Positions 36,218 to 45,616 of a stretch of 64,000 nt of DNA are shown here, piece by piece (within the stretch, counting starts at the first letter, position 1; each line of letters opens with the position of its first letter). The position numbers were made by a program, and so were the translations under genes. A model generated the notes under the pieces. That model worked only from the letters and a program-made list of their open reading frames with translations. It made no database searches and was not told the origin of the DNA. Origin of the DNA: Capsulimonadaceae bacterium (GTDB taxonomy: Bacteria; Armatimonadota; Armatimonadia; Armatimonadales; Capsulimonadaceae); the NCBI GenBank assembly GCA_031292625.1, contig JARLGU010000031.1, positions 62,001 to 126,000 of the forward strand, read 5' to 3'.

Positions 36218-37888
36218 ATGACGGATATCATCGAAAACTATCGGGTGGTCGCGGAGAAGCTTCCCAACCACTACTCTCGCTGGCATCTTCGCGGCGCTGG
36301 CCTCGACGCCCTGAGCGAAGAGGTGGTGGAGCTTCCCGAGATCGGTCCCGACGAGCTTGTCGTACGACACGATACGTGCGGCATATGCTTCTCGGACATC
36401 AAAATCATCAACCTCGGACCGGAGCATCCGCGCCTGATCGGGCGCAACATGGTGGACGAACCGGTGGTCATGGGCCACGAGGTTGCGCTGACCGTTGCGA
36501 AGGTCGGCGACGGGATCAAGGACAAGTTTAAGGTCGGCGACCGGTTTATCGTGCAGGCGGATGTCTACTTCAAGGGCGCGAATATCGCCTACGGCTATGT
36601 TCTCGACGGCGGTTTCTCGCAGTACGGCATTGTCGGCGAGGAAGTCCTGCGCGGCGATGAAGGCTGCTACCTTCTGCCGCTTAAGGATGACACCGGTTAC
36701 GTCGAAGCGGCCCTCGTCGAGCCCTGGGCCTGCGTCGTCGCCGCGTACGAATATCCCAACTTCCGCCAGGGCGTAAAAGCCGGCGGCAAGACGCTTGTCT
36801 ATCAGAAGAGCAAGGCTCTCGGCGCGCTTGCGGCCAAGGATGTCACCGGCAAGGACGGTCCAGCGGCCGTCTTCGAGGCAATCGATTCGCTCGATGCGCT
36901 CGACGCAAAGGTCGCATCGCTGACCGGCGGCAAAGGCTTCGACGACATTATCGTGATCGGAACGCCGACGGCGGCTGAAGTCGAGAAGCTGTCCGTTGCG
37001 CTCACCAAATACGGCATCTTCAACGTGGCGCTCTCCGAACCGCTCGCGGAACCGGTCACCATCGATATCGGACGTGTCCACTATGACCACCTTCTCTATA
37101 TCGGCGGACTGGCTAAGACGGCAGCCGACGCCGCCAAGGCTTACGAGAACAATCGTCGCGGCGATCTGAAGGGCGGCGGCACGATCTGGTTTATCGGCGC
37201 GGGCGGCCCAATGGGGCAGATGCACGTCCAGCGCGCGATCATGCACGAAAACCCGCCCAAGACGATCGTGGTCACCGACGTCAGCGATGAGCGGCTCGCG
37301 CGCATCCATGAACGATTCGGCGCCAAGGCAGCGGAGCGCGGCATCGAGATCGTCGCGCTAAATCCGAACTCGATCGGCGATGCCGCTTATGCCGCCGAAC
37401 TGACCAAGCTCGGGCCGTTCGACGACATAGTCTGCCTCGTCCCTGCTCCCGCGCTGGTCGCCCAGAGCGCGCCGTATTTGGGCGTAAAGGGCGTCTACAA
37501 CATTTTCGCGGGAGTTGCTAAGGGGGTGAGCGCCAAGCTCGATCTTGGCGCGGTCCTGACGAAGAGCCAGCGATTTGTCGGCACGTCGGGTTCGAGCATC
37601 AAAGACTTGCAGCACACGCTCGACCTCGTCCAGGAAGATAAGCTCTCCACTAATTCGTCGCTCGCGGCGATCGGCGGCCACGCGGCCTTCCGGGATGGCC
37701 TCGGGGCGGTCAAGGCCGGCGCGTTTCCTGGCAAGTGCGTGATCTTCCTGCAAATCGACGACCTCCCGCTGACGTCGCTCGATGAAATGAAAACGAGCCT
37801 GCCGACGGTGTACGCAAAGCTGGAAGACGGCAAGTTCTGGACGCAGGAAGCCGAAGACGAGCTTCTCAGGCTGAAGCTCAAAAAATAG
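36218..37888 (+). CDS. Large zinc-dependent dehydrogenase (sorbose-1-phosphate reductase-like) with two Rossmann regions
   Basis: This is an MDR-family oxidoreductase for a polyol or ketose phosphate. At 556 residues it is about 200 longer than a normal MDR. The catalytic N-domain has Cys 57 (CGICFSD) and the GHE pair at 87-88. A first nucleotide-binding-like region (about 185-315) keeps strand order but has lost its glycine loop (VYQKSKALG). A second region has an intact loop GAGGPMGQM at about 327. AAGGA lies 9 bases before the ATG. Neighbouring aldolase and SrlD-like genes support a polyol-phosphate pathway. Confidence 0.8.
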   Translation: MTDIIENYRVVAEKLPNHYSRWHLRGAGLDALSEEVVELPEIGPDELVVRHDTCGICFSDIKIINLGPEHPRLIGRNMVDEPVVMGHEVALTVAKVGDGIKDKFKVGDRFIVQADVYFKGANIAYGYVLDGGFSQYGIVGEEVLRGDEGCYLLPLKDDTGYVEAALVEPWACVVAAYEYPNFRQGVKAGGKTLVYQKSKALGALAAKDVTGKDGPAAVFEAIDSLDALDAKVASLTGGKGFDDIIVIGTPTAAEVEKLSVALTKYGIFNVALSEPLAEPVTIDIGRVHYDHLLYIGGLAKTAADAAKAYENNRRGDLKGGGTIWFIGAGGPMGQMHVQRAIMHENPPKTIVVTDVSDERLARIHERFGAKAAERGIEIVALNPNSIGDAAYAAELTKLGPFDDIVCLVPAPALVAQSAPYLGVKGVYNIFAGVAKGVSAKLDLGAVLTKSQRFVGTSGSSIKDLQHTLDLVQEDKLSTNSSLAAIGGHAAFRDGLGAVKAGAFPGKCVIFLQIDDLPLTSLDEMKTSLPTVYAKLEDGKFWTQEAEDELLRLKLKK

Positions 37889-37943
37889 GAGCGTTCGCCG
37901 CGCGGGCGCGTGAAGCGGACGACTTCTGCGCCTCGATGGACCC

Positions 37944-38036
37944 GTGCGCGCTTCCGCGCGGCTCAGCGCTTCGTACGTTTAACGCATAAACTCCTCCCGT
38001 CACGGGAGCAAGGGGCCCCGAAGGGGAAGGTGGGCC
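37944..38036 (+). repeat. Dispersed repeat family 2, copy D (ahead of the SDR gene)
   Basis: It opens with TGCGCGCTTCCGCGCGG, continues with TTCGTACGTTTAACGC, and ends with CTCCCGTCACGGGAGCAAGG, GGCCCCG and GGGGAAGGTGGG. The SDR start codon is 16 bases beyond. Confidence 0.65.
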
Positions 38037-38051
38037 TAAAAAGGATCTGAA

Positions 38052-38840
38052 ATGTCACGACTCACAAATCGCGCGGCCCTGGTAACCGGCGCCGCGCAGG
38101 GGCTGGGCGAAGCAATCGCCCGGCGTCTCGCCGCAGAGGGCAGCGATGTTGCCCTGATCGATATTAGCCTGGAGAAGGCACGGGAGGCGGCCGCATCGAT
38201 CGCCAAGGACACGGGGCGTAAGACGATCGCCCTCAAGGCCGATGTCACCAGCGACGTCGAAATGGCCGCGGCCGTAGCCGCAACCGTCGAGGCGTTTGGC
38301 AAGATCGACCTTCTGGTCTCCAACGCCGGCATTCTGAAGGCCGCCGATATCACCGAGTTCGCGGCCAGCGATTGGAAGCGCGTCATCGACGTCAATCTGG
38401 TCGGCTATTTCGTCTGCGCGCAGGCAGCCGCGAATGCGATGATCCCGAACAAATACGGGACCATCGTGCAGGTGAACTCGAAGTCCGGCAAGAAGGGCAG
38501 TTTCCGCAACTCCGCGTACGCCGCATCGAAGTTCGGCGGCATCGGCCTGACCCAGAGCATCGCGCTCGATCTCGCCCCGCACAACATCCGCGTGAATGCG
38601 GTCTGCCCTGGCAACCTGCTCGACGGCTCGCTGTGGCAGCAGAGCCTCTACGAGCAGTATGCGCGCACGCAGGGACTGACGCCTGATGAGGTGCGGAAGA
38701 AGTACGAATCACAGGTTCCGCTCGGTCGCGGCTGTACCTACGAGGATGTCGCCAATGTCGTCGTATTTCTCGCCTCCGACGAATCGAGCTACATGACCGG
38801 CCAGGCGATCAACGTCACCGGCGGCCAGGAAATGCGGTAG
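38052..38840 (+). CDS. SDR oxidoreductase, sorbitol-6-phosphate dehydrogenase-like
   Basis: This is a classical short-chain dehydrogenase of 262 residues: TGAAQGLG cofactor loop at 12-19, NNAG-equivalent SNAG at 90-93, Ser 143/145, Tyr 156 and Lys 160. The blocks VNSKSGKKGS, KFGGIGLTQS, PLGRGCTYEDV and TGQAINVTGGQ closely follow SrlD, which interconverts sorbitol 6-phosphate and fructose 6-phosphate. The exact polyol is not certain. AAGGA precedes the ATG. Confidence 0.85.
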   Translation: MSRLTNRAALVTGAAQGLGEAIARRLAAEGSDVALIDISLEKAREAAASIAKDTGRKTIALKADVTSDVEMAAAVAATVEAFGKIDLLVSNAGILKAADITEFAASDWKRVIDVNLVGYFVCAQAAANAMIPNKYGTIVQVNSKSGKKGSFRNSAYAASKFGGIGLTQSIALDLAPHNIRVNAVCPGNLLDGSLWQQSLYEQYARTQGLTPDEVRKKYESQVPLGRGCTYEDVANVVVFLASDESSYMTGQAINVTGGQEMR

Positions 38841-38858
38841 GCATTTCTCAAACACGTA

Positions 38859-38894
38859 ACGCGCCCGGCAGCTGTTCATGCTGCCGGGTGCGTT
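38859..38894. terminator. Bidirectional intrinsic terminator
   Basis: CCCGGCAGC and GCTGCCGGG form a 9-base stem around a 7-base loop, extended by AACGC/GCGTT, followed by TTTGTG. It lies between the converging SDR and histidine kinase genes. Confidence 0.75.
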
Positions 38895-38923
38895 TGTGCG
38901 TGAGCTAGAGCGAAGGTCTGACC

Positions 38924-41900
38924 TTACCTCGCCAGATGCTGGTTAACGACGATGTCGAGGCTGATGTTGAGCCTTTCCAGTGCGGTGCGCAGTGGGCTAA
39001 ACCCGGCGGATGCGGTCGCGACGTCACCGGCGCGCGCGGCCATCTCGACCGCGAGAGCTGCCTGACCGGCTTCGGTGGCGCCGAGGCTGAGCAGCGATCC
39101 CTTGAGCTTGTGGGCGGCCTTCTGGGTGGCGACGGCATCGGATTCGGCGAGGGCTTGTTGGAGCTGTGAAATCGTTACGGGCGACTCCATGCGGTAGATG
39201 TCGATCATCTCGCGAAGGAGGTCCTTGTCGCCTTCGACCTGGGACAGGGCAGTCGTCAGATCGTATCCCGCGAGCTCATCGGGAGCTTCGGGAGCCGGTC
39301 CCGTCGGCAAAGCCGCGATGGCCGCCTGTTCGCCAAGCGACTCGATTACTTCGATCAGTTGATTGATTTGCAGCGGCTTCGGGACATAGGCATCCATGCC
39401 GCCTTCAATGCACCGTTCGCGGTCGCCCTTCATCGCGTGAGCCGTCATTGCGACGATCGGCATGTGTCCGCCGTAGGTCGATTCATGAGCGCGTATTGCC
39501 GCGGTCGCCTCGAAGCCGTCCATCTCCGGCATCTGGATGTCCATCAAAATCAGGTCGAAGTTGTGGCTCTTGAACAGTTCGACCGCGAGCCGTCCGTTGC
39601 CCGCGAGGGTCACGTGATGCCCCCGCTTTTCGAGCAGACGCACCGCGAGCCGCTGGTTGACAATGTTGTCCTCGGCGAGGAGGATGTTGAGCTCCCGGTC
39701 GGCCAGGGAGTGAATATTGAGCCTCGGCTCCAAGACGTTCATCCGCGTGCTCGACGACCCAAGCGCGGTCACGATGCCGTTGAAGACGTCGGACTGCTTG
39801 AGCGGCTTGGTGAGGTAGGCGGCGACTCCGATCTCCCGGCAGCGTCTGGCATCTTCCTGACGATCCCCCGACGAGAGCATCATGAGAGTCGCCTTGGCAA
39901 ATTCGGGGTGCTGCTTGATTTGCTCGGCGAGCTCGAAACCGTCGACTTCGGGCATCATGCCGTCCAGGAGAACGAGCGGGAATGGCTCGGCTGCATGTTC
40001 CAATGCCTCCATCGCGGCCTTGGCGCTTGCGGCCAAGACGGGTTGCATGTCCCAGTTGGTGAGCATATCCGCCAAAATGCGCCGGTTCGTCGCGTTATCG
40101 TCCACGATAAGAACGCGCAGGCCGCGCAGGTCGTCTGCTGTCGGTTTCGGCGCCGGCTTCTCTTCGTTGACCAGAATATTGGCCGTGAAGTGGAACGTGC
40201 TGCCCTTGCCCGGTTCGCTTTCGACCCAGATCCGGCCGCCCATGAGAGCCACAAGTTGCAGCGAGATCGCCAGGCCGAGGCCGGTGCCGCCGTAGCGGCG
40301 AGTTGTGGAGCTGTCCGCCTGGGCGAACGCCTCGAAAATGCGCGCTTGCCGGTCCGGCGGGATGCCGATGCCGGTGTCGCTGACTGCAAAGTGAAGGGTA
40401 ATATCCCTCCCCCTGCGGCTTTCGGCCTCGACGCGAACCACGACCTCGCCCTTCTCGGTGAACTTGATGGCATTTCCGACGAGGTTCACAATGATCTGGC
40501 GCAGGCGTCCCGGATCGCCGATCAGCGCTTCCGGAACTCCGTTATCGATGTCGAGCGCTAGCTCAAGTCCCTTGCCGTGCGCGCGCACCGCGAGACCAAC
40601 CATGGCATCGCCAAGCCGTTCGCGGATTTCGAAGGGGATCGGGTCGAGATCGAGCTTGCCGGCTTCGACCTTCGAGAAGTCAAGGATGTCGTTGATGATT
40701 GTCAAAAGCGAATCGGCCGACGACTTGACCATTCCCAGGTATTCGCGCTGTTCCGGCGTGATTTCCGTATCGAGAGCCAATTCCGTCATGCCGATGATGC
40801 CGTTCATTGGCGTCCGGATTTCGTGGCTCATGTTCGCTAAGAACTCGCTCTTGGCGCGTGTCGCGGACTCGGCGGTAGCCTTGGCTTTTTGCAGTTCGGC
40901 CTCCGCGAGCTTACGCTGGGTGATGTCCTGCATCTGCGAGACGAAGTGAATCGGATTGCCTTCCGTATCGCGCACCAGCGAGTCGCTCTGCAGCGCCCAA
41001 ACGAGCGGGCCGTTCTTGTGCACGTAGCGGATCTCGTTTTGATAGGTTGGGGCCTCGCCGGAGAGTACGGTTTGCTCGCATTCGAGCTCGCTGCTCAGGT
41101 CTTCATGGAACACCAGGTCGTGACGGTTAAGCGCGAGCAATTCATCTTGCGTATACCCGAGCATTTTCGACAGCGCGGCGTTGGTTTGGACCATCTTGCC
41201 GCCGGGTTCAACCAGGGCCATGCCAGTCGCGGAGTATTCAAACGCGCCCTTGAATCGTTGTTCGCTCTCTTGCAGCGCGGCGAGGGCGGCGGTGCGCTCG
41301 GAAAGCAGCGCCTGCTTGGCTTCATAGTCCGCCGTGTGGCTCATGGCGGCGGCGATCAAGCCGACCATTACGTGCAGGACGTGCATGTCGGAATCGCCGA
41401 ATGCGTACGGTTCCGCGGAGAGAACTTTCAGGACGCCGATGACTTTGCGGTCATAATAAAGGGGCAGCACGATCATCGAGCGCGCGCCGACGCGGCGGCA
41501 TTCTTCGATGTCCACGCGCGAGTCCGCCTCGGCGTCATCGCACCGCATGATCTTGCCGGAGCGTACGCTAAGCCCGGAGAAGCTGGTGGCCATGGGACGG
41601 CGAAAGCCAATATGCGATGCGGCGCGGCCGGACGCTGTTCGATAGACCGTGTCGTCGCCGTCGACCAGTTCGATTACAGCGCCGCTGGCATTGGTAATCT
41701 CCTGGGTTCGTTCGACGCTAAGCGCCATAACGGCGTTTAGATCGAGTTCGGCGGTCGCAATATCGTTCTGCGTGGCAATGATGGCTGTGAAGCGCTCGCG
41801 CTCCTGCTTGAGGGTCTCTTCGACGCGTTGCTTTTCAAGCTCGGACTTTTCGAGGTCCATCTGGCGCAACTTGACGTTGGCGGTAAGTTGCCGTTTGTCG

Positions 41901-42202
41901 TTGCGCAAGGCTTCCGTCTGGCGCTTGATCCCCTTGAACATGGGATCGACCATCACCAGCGCGATCAGGATGAGGACCGACGCGGCGAGATCGAAGTAGA
42001 CCTCGTTCGTCGGGATAGCGCTGTGTTCCATGCCGACGAGCATGATCGTTCTGACCGCAAAGCAGAAAAGGGCTGCCGCGATCATCGTCCACGCCCATTG
42101 TTTGCCGTACTGCCAGTTCATACGCAGAGCGCAACCGACAGTGGCGACCTGACAAAGGAGGGCGATCACTAACATGACTTGCGTCGTCAAATGATAATGC
42201 AT
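38924..42202 (-). CDS. Hybrid sensor histidine kinase (GAF-PAS-HisKA-HATPase-REC-REC-Hpt)
   Basis: This is a membrane-bound phosphorelay kinase of about 1092 residues. Domains in order: three or so short helices (1-100), a coiled coil, GAF (about 150-300), PAS (about 315-430), HisKA with [12 protein letters not shown], HATPase (GTGLGLAIS), a receiver with [11 protein letters not shown], a second receiver with [11 protein letters not shown], and an Hpt domain with AAHKLKGS. All phosphotransfer residues are present, so a full relay can run within the chain; the final partner is not adjacent. The start at 42202 begins at the first helix; a longer frame to 42391 adds a hydrophilic stretch of poor quality. 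Confidence 0.9.
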   Translation of the reverse strand: MHYHLTTQVMLVIALLCQVATVGCALRMNWQYGKQWAWTMIAAALFCFAVRTIMLVGMEHSAIPTNEVYFDLAASVLILIALVMVDPMFKGIKRQTEALRNDKRQLTANVKLRQMDLEKSELEKQRVEETLKQERERFTAIIATQNDIATAELDLNAVMALSVERTQEITNASGAVIELVDGDDTVYRTASGRAASHIGFRRPMATSFSGLSVRSGKIMRCDDAEADSRVDIEECRRVGARSMIVLPLYYDRKVIGVLKVLSAEPYAFGDSDMHVLHVMVGLIAAAMSHTADYEAKQALLSERTAALAALQESEQRFKGAFEYSATGMALVEPGGKMVQTNAALSKMLGYTQDELLALNRHDLVFHEDLSSELECEQTVLSGEAPTYQNEIRYVHKNGPLVWALQSDSLVRDTEGNPIHFVSQMQDITQRKLAEAELQKAKATAESATRAKSEFLANMSHEIRTPMNGIIGMTELALDTEITPEQREYLGMVKSSADSLLTIINDILDFSKVEAGKLDLDPIPFEIRERLGDAMVGLAVRAHGKGLELALDIDNGVPEALIGDPGRLRQIIVNLVGNAIKFTEKGEVVVRVEAESRRGRDITLHFAVSDTGIGIPPDRQARIFEAFAQADSSTTRRYGGTGLGLAISLQLVALMGGRIWVESEPGKGSTFHFTANILVNEEKPAPKPTADDLRGLRVLIVDDNATNRRILADMLTNWDMQPVLAASAKAAMEALEHAAEPFPLVLLDGMMPEVDGFELAEQIKQHPEFAKATLMMLSSGDRQEDARRCREIGVAAYLTKPLKQSDVFNGIVTALGSSSTRMNVLEPRLNIHSLADRELNILLAEDNIVNQRLAVRLLEKRGHHVTLAGNGRLAVELFKSHNFDLILMDIQMPEMDGFEATAAIRAHESTYGGHMPIVAMTAHAMKGDRERCIEGGMDAYVPKPLQINQLIEVIESLGEQAAIAALPTGPAPEAPDELAGYDLTTALSQVEGDKDLLREMIDIYRMESPVTISQLQQALAESDAVATQKAAHKLKGSLLSLGATEAGQAALAVEMAARAGDVATASAGFSPLRTALERLNISLDIVVNQHLAR

Positions 42203-42335
42203 AAGCGCTAAGACAAATAATGCCCCGGCAGCCCCTTCGCCGCCGGATCCTGCATCTATTATGCCCCGTATTGTGCCATTCGAGGAGCGTTTCTCGAAAC
42301 GAAGCTTGTCATGTTTACGTTTTAGGCGCAAAATT

Positions 42336-42370
42336 GGCGGCGAAAAAGCTCTATTGCGCTGTTCGCCGCC
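42336..42370 (-). terminator. Intrinsic terminator of the two-component operon
   Basis: Read on the minus strand, GGCGGCGAA and TTCGCCGCC form a 9-base stem, followed by AATTTT. It lies about 35 bases past the stop of the sensor kinase gene. Confidence 0.7.
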
Positions 42371-42403
42371 AGGTATTGCAGTATTCCGCACTCACGTAAA
42401 GGA

Positions 42404-43939
42404 TTATGACAATGCTTGCGGTAACACGACCGTCACCACCGTCCCGTCGCCTTGGATGCTTTCGATTGACAGAGTGCCCGCATGCGCTTCGACAATGGTT
42501 CGGCAGATCGCCAGCCCAAGGCCGGTGCCGCCTTTCGTACGGGCACGCGATGTATCGACGCGGTAAAAGCGTTCTCCGATATGCGGCAGGGCTTCCGGCG
42601 GAATCCCTTCGCCCGTGTCGGTGACCTTGACCGTGACGCGGCCGCCTTCGACGGACGCGTCAAGAGTGACGCTTCCATCCGGAGGCGTATGCCGCTTGGC
42701 GTTGCTGAGAATGTTGGTAAAGACTCGGGTCAGCAAATGAAGGTCGCCTGCTACCCGGATTTCGGGGTCGAACGCGCCAATAACGGCGTCCGGTCCGTCC
42801 AGCGCCGAGACGGCATCGATTGCGATCCCCGCGGCCTCTCGCAGCAAGATCTTATCGTTCTGAATTGCCAGCTGACCGGCGTCGGCGCGTGCGAGCAACA
42901 AGAGATCCTGGACGATCCGGCTCATGATATCCGCCGCCTGGTCGATCGTGCGGATGGTCGCCGTGCTTTGCGCGACGGTTCGCTTGCTCGAGAGGGCCAG
43001 CGATGTATGGGCCTTGATGACCGTCAGAGGCGTGCGCAACTCGTGGGATGCGTCGGCGGTCAGGCGGCGCTGTTGTTCGAGAGACTCGGCCAGACGTTCG
43101 ATCGCATCCTGAAGGCGGTCCAACGTAGAGTTAAAGGTAGACGCCAGTTCCGCGAACTCGTCGCCGCCCTTTACGGGGAGACGGCTGTTAAGATTATCCG
43201 CGCTAATACTTCGCGCCGCCACCGTAAAATCACGGACCGGGCGAAGCGCGCGGCCCGTGAGCAGCGCTCCGCAGAGGCCGGCGAGCAGAAGAGCAAGCGG
43301 GCTGATCAGCAAGACAGTGCGACTCAAATGCCGAAGCTCGTCGTAGACGCTCGTTAAGCTGCGCGCAACCTGGACGACGCCGATGATCTTGCCGTCCGAC
43401 CGAATCGGGACGGTGCACAGTCTTGCCGGATGCCCTTTGATTGAGATCGTGCGGATCGTCTCGCGTCCCCCGAGCGCCTCGTTAAAGGCTGTTTGATTCA
43501 GGATGGATTTTTCTGCGCCGCCTTCAAAAGGATAGCCCTTCAGATCCATGATCGCCGGAGGAAGCTCGTCGTTAGGCCGGTGACCGAAAGGCCGGCGCCA
43601 GGGCATGCGGCGGAACAGTTCGTTCGGTCCGCCCATCTCAGGTCCGCCTGGTCCTCCAGGACCTCCGGGACCTCCGGGGCCGCCCGGGCCACGCGGACCT
43701 TCCGGACGAGCAGCTGAATTCCGTTCGTTTTCGCGCGGCGGTCCGAGCGGACGATCCGGCGGTGAACCGGCATCCGTTCCCGCCAGCATGTTCGCGAAAT
43801 TCGAGACGCGGCGGTCTATGTCTGCAATCAAGCGTATTTCGAGGGTATACCGAAGAGCGGTCACTACGATCGCCAGAACGAACGCAACGAGTGCGACATT
43901 CCACAGTGTTAGGCGAACTCGGGTCGATGAAAGGATCAC
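42404..43939 (-). CDS. Sensor histidine kinase with collagen-like Gly-Pro tract
   Basis: This is a 511-residue two-component sensor. The first helix is at about 10-32. The periplasmic domain (about 33-215) includes an uninterrupted GPR-(GPG)n-GP tract at residues 81-100. A second helix (about 215-240), HAMP, HisKA with ADASHELRTPLTV, and HATPase with GGTGLGLAI follow. The gene overlaps the regulator gene by 4 bases (ATGA), so the two are co-translated. The Gly-Pro tract is coded by near-identical GGNCCN units and should vary in length by slippage. Confidence 0.92.
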   Translation of the reverse strand: MILSSTRVRLTLWNVALVAFVLAIVVTALRYTLEIRLIADIDRRVSNFANMLAGTDAGSPPDRPLGPPRENERNSAARPEGPRGPGGPGGPGGPGGPGGPEMGGPNELFRRMPWRRPFGHRPNDELPPAIMDLKGYPFEGGAEKSILNQTAFNEALGGRETIRTISIKGHPARLCTVPIRSDGKIIGVVQVARSLTSVYDELRHLSRTVLLISPLALLLAGLCGALLTGRALRPVRDFTVAARSISADNLNSRLPVKGGDEFAELASTFNSTLDRLQDAIERLAESLEQQRRLTADASHELRTPLTVIKAHTSLALSSKRTVAQSTATIRTIDQAADIMSRIVQDLLLLARADAGQLAIQNDKILLREAAGIAIDAVSALDGPDAVIGAFDPEIRVAGDLHLLTRVFTNILSNAKRHTPPDGSVTLDASVEGGRVTVKVTDTGEGIPPEALPHIGERFYRVDTSRARTKGGTGLGLAICRTIVEAHAGTLSIESIQGDGTVVTVVLPQALS

Positions 43940-44628
43940 AACTCAGTCCCAACCAGCGGATCCGGCGCCCGCATTGTATAGCCGACGCCGAATACGGTCT
44001 GAATCAATTTCACTTCGTTCTCGGCATCAATCTTCTTGCGAAGGCTCTTAATGTGCGCATCGACCGTGTTTGAGTAGCTGCTGTCGTCGAGCCAAACGCG
44101 CTCCTGAATGACTTCGCGCGACAAGACCTGTCCTTCGTGCGCCGCAAGGGCTTCGAGAAGCGAAAATTCACGCGGCGTCAGCGAAATCTCCTTGCCCGCC
44201 CGAGTGACGCGTCGAGACGACGTGTCGAGAACCACATCGTGGATCTTGATTACGGGCGTCTTGTGGACGCTGTCACGGCGTTGCAGGGCGCGTATGCGCG
44301 CAAGAAGCTCGCGGAAGTCGAAGGGTTTGGGCAGATAGTCGTCCGCGCCGGCATCCAGGCCGGTGACCCGGTCGGTTACCGCATCGCGCGCCGTCAGCAT
44401 GATGATCGGCGTGTCGTACTTTGCTTCGCGGAGACGCCGGCAGACGCTCAGGCCGTCCATCTTCGGCAACATCAAGTCCAGCACGATCGCCGTGTAGGGA
44501 TGCGCCATTGCCATGCCGAGGCCGGATACGCCGTCCGCGGCAACGTCCACTTTGTAATGCGACTGGCGCAGGCCGGTTGCGACAACTTCCGAAATCAGGG
44601 GATCGTCTTCAATGACCAGGATCTTCAT
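43936..44628 (-). CDS. OmpR-family response regulator
   Basis: This is the 230-residue partner of the sensor. Its receiver domain has the acidic pocket EDD at 7-9, phospho-acceptor Asp 51 in VLDLMLP, and Lys in the PKPF loop. The winged-helix effector domain occupies about 128-225, with the recognition region TVDAHIKSLRKKI. The gene comes first in the operon, with a perfect palindrome about 100 bases upstream that may be its own operator. Confidence 0.93.
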   Translation of the reverse strand: MKILVIEDDPLISEVVATGLRQSHYKVDVAADGVSGLGMAMAHPYTAIVLDLMLPKMDGLSVCRRLREAKYDTPIIMLTARDAVTDRVTGLDAGADDYLPKPFDFRELLARIRALQRRDSVHKTPVIKIHDVVLDTSSRRVTRAGKEISLTPREFSLLEALAAHEGQVLSREVIQERVWLDDSSYSNTVDAHIKSLRKKIDAENEVKLIQTVFGVGYTMRAPDPLVGTEL

Positions 44629-44982
44629 AACGCCTAAGTCCGCCTTTTCCCTTTGGAATGGTTTTGCAATGATGTAGATGCGACGACAGGCTTTTCAGCC
44701 CGCGTTTTAGTCGCAAGGTTTATCACAGCTCTATTATAATAGAGCATAGCAATTTCGGATGAAGAGAAAATGAAGCAGCGGACGTGGACAATGAATTGGC
44801 CTGAAACTGGCAAAAAAACGAGGGGCGCGAGGATCATCTTTTGCGGCGGAGGGCGTTAGTTCCGGCGACGCTAAGCGCTACGAATGGTCACTGGCGCGCA
44901 ATCGGCGTGCTGTCTTGCCTTAGCATGGCGTATATTGACCGAATCCGCGTTATAATAACCGCGAGGGAGATCGTGAACAGGG
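44629..44982. other. Divergent intergenic region
   Basis: This 354-base spacer lies between the response regulator gene (leftward) and the SGNH gene (rightward). It holds the 18-base palindrome at 44728-44745 and an AT-rich stretch with TATAAT near 44952. A 29-codon frame at about 44769 has a GAAGAG upstream but nothing else to support it. Confidence 0.35.
44728..44745. promoter_or_regulatory. Perfect 18-base palindrome with embedded TATAAT
   Basis: GCTCTATTA-TAATAGAGC is self-complementary and places TATAAT on both strands. It is well placed as combined -10 and operator for the leftward two-component operon. Confidence 0.45.
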
Positions 44983-45615
44983 ATGGGAATCGACACGGAA
45001 ACACAGCAAAGCGCTCTCCAGGCTGCGGAGACGAATTGGGAGGCTGAGATCCGGGCGTTCGAGCTCGCGGATCAGCAAAATCCTCCGCCTAAAGGCGGCA
45101 TTGTTTTCGTTGGCAGCTCTACCTTAGCCAACTGGGCGGAGATTGCGGAAGATTTCGCGCCGCTGCCTGTTCTTAATCGCGGGTTTGGCGGTTCTCACAT
45201 CATGGATGCCGTTCGCTACGCTGAGCGGATCGTTCTTCCTTACGAGCCTCGGCAGGTGGTCGTTTATTCGGGCGAGAACGATATTGGCAATGGCCGCATG
45301 CCGCGCGATATTTTTCATGATTACCACCGGCTCGTCGATCTCATTCACGCGTCGCATCCCAAGACGCTTGTCTCGTACATTTCGATCAAGCATAGTCCGG
45401 AACGCTGGCCGCTGCGTGACGCTATCCGGGTGACCAATCATCTGGTTGCGGCGTACACCAAGGACCATCCAGGCACCAGCTACATCGATACATCCAGCCT
45501 TACGCTTGACGAAACTGGAAAGCCGATCGCGGAGTTTTACACGGACGGCGTGCATCTTTCGCGCTCTGCCTACGAACTGTGGATCCCCATTGTGCGCGCG
45601 GCTCTCGTCGAGTAG
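44983..45615 (+). CDS. SGNH/GDSL-family hydrolase
   Basis: This is a cytoplasmic 210-residue esterase or lipase-like enzyme. Block I is VFVGSSTLANW (nucleophile Ser in GSS), block II Gly in NRGFGGS, block III Asn in SGENDIG, and block V Asp/His in TDGVHLS. All four SGNH residues are present. The next gene starts 1 base after its stop, so the two are translationally coupled. Substrate unknown. Confidence 0.88.
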   Translation: MGIDTETQQSALQAAETNWEAEIRAFELADQQNPPPKGGIVFVGSSTLANWAEIAEDFAPLPVLNRGFGGSHIMDAVRYAERIVLPYEPRQVVVYSGENDIGNGRMPRDIFHDYHRLVDLIHASHPKTLVSYISIKHSPERWPLRDAIRVTNHLVAAYTKDHPGTSYIDTSSLTLDETGKPIAEFYTDGVHLSRSAYELWIPIVRAALVE

Positions 45616-45616
45616 C

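Noticed and set aside
36140-37309. 389-codon open frame antisense to the large dehydrogenase gene
   Set aside because: No ribosome site or recognisable domain; the sense gene is well supported.
43640-43700. Repetitive GGNCC hexamers considered as a CRISPR-like or tandem non-coding repeat
   Set aside because: They are in frame within the sensor kinase and encode the Gly-Pro tract; there are no spacers.
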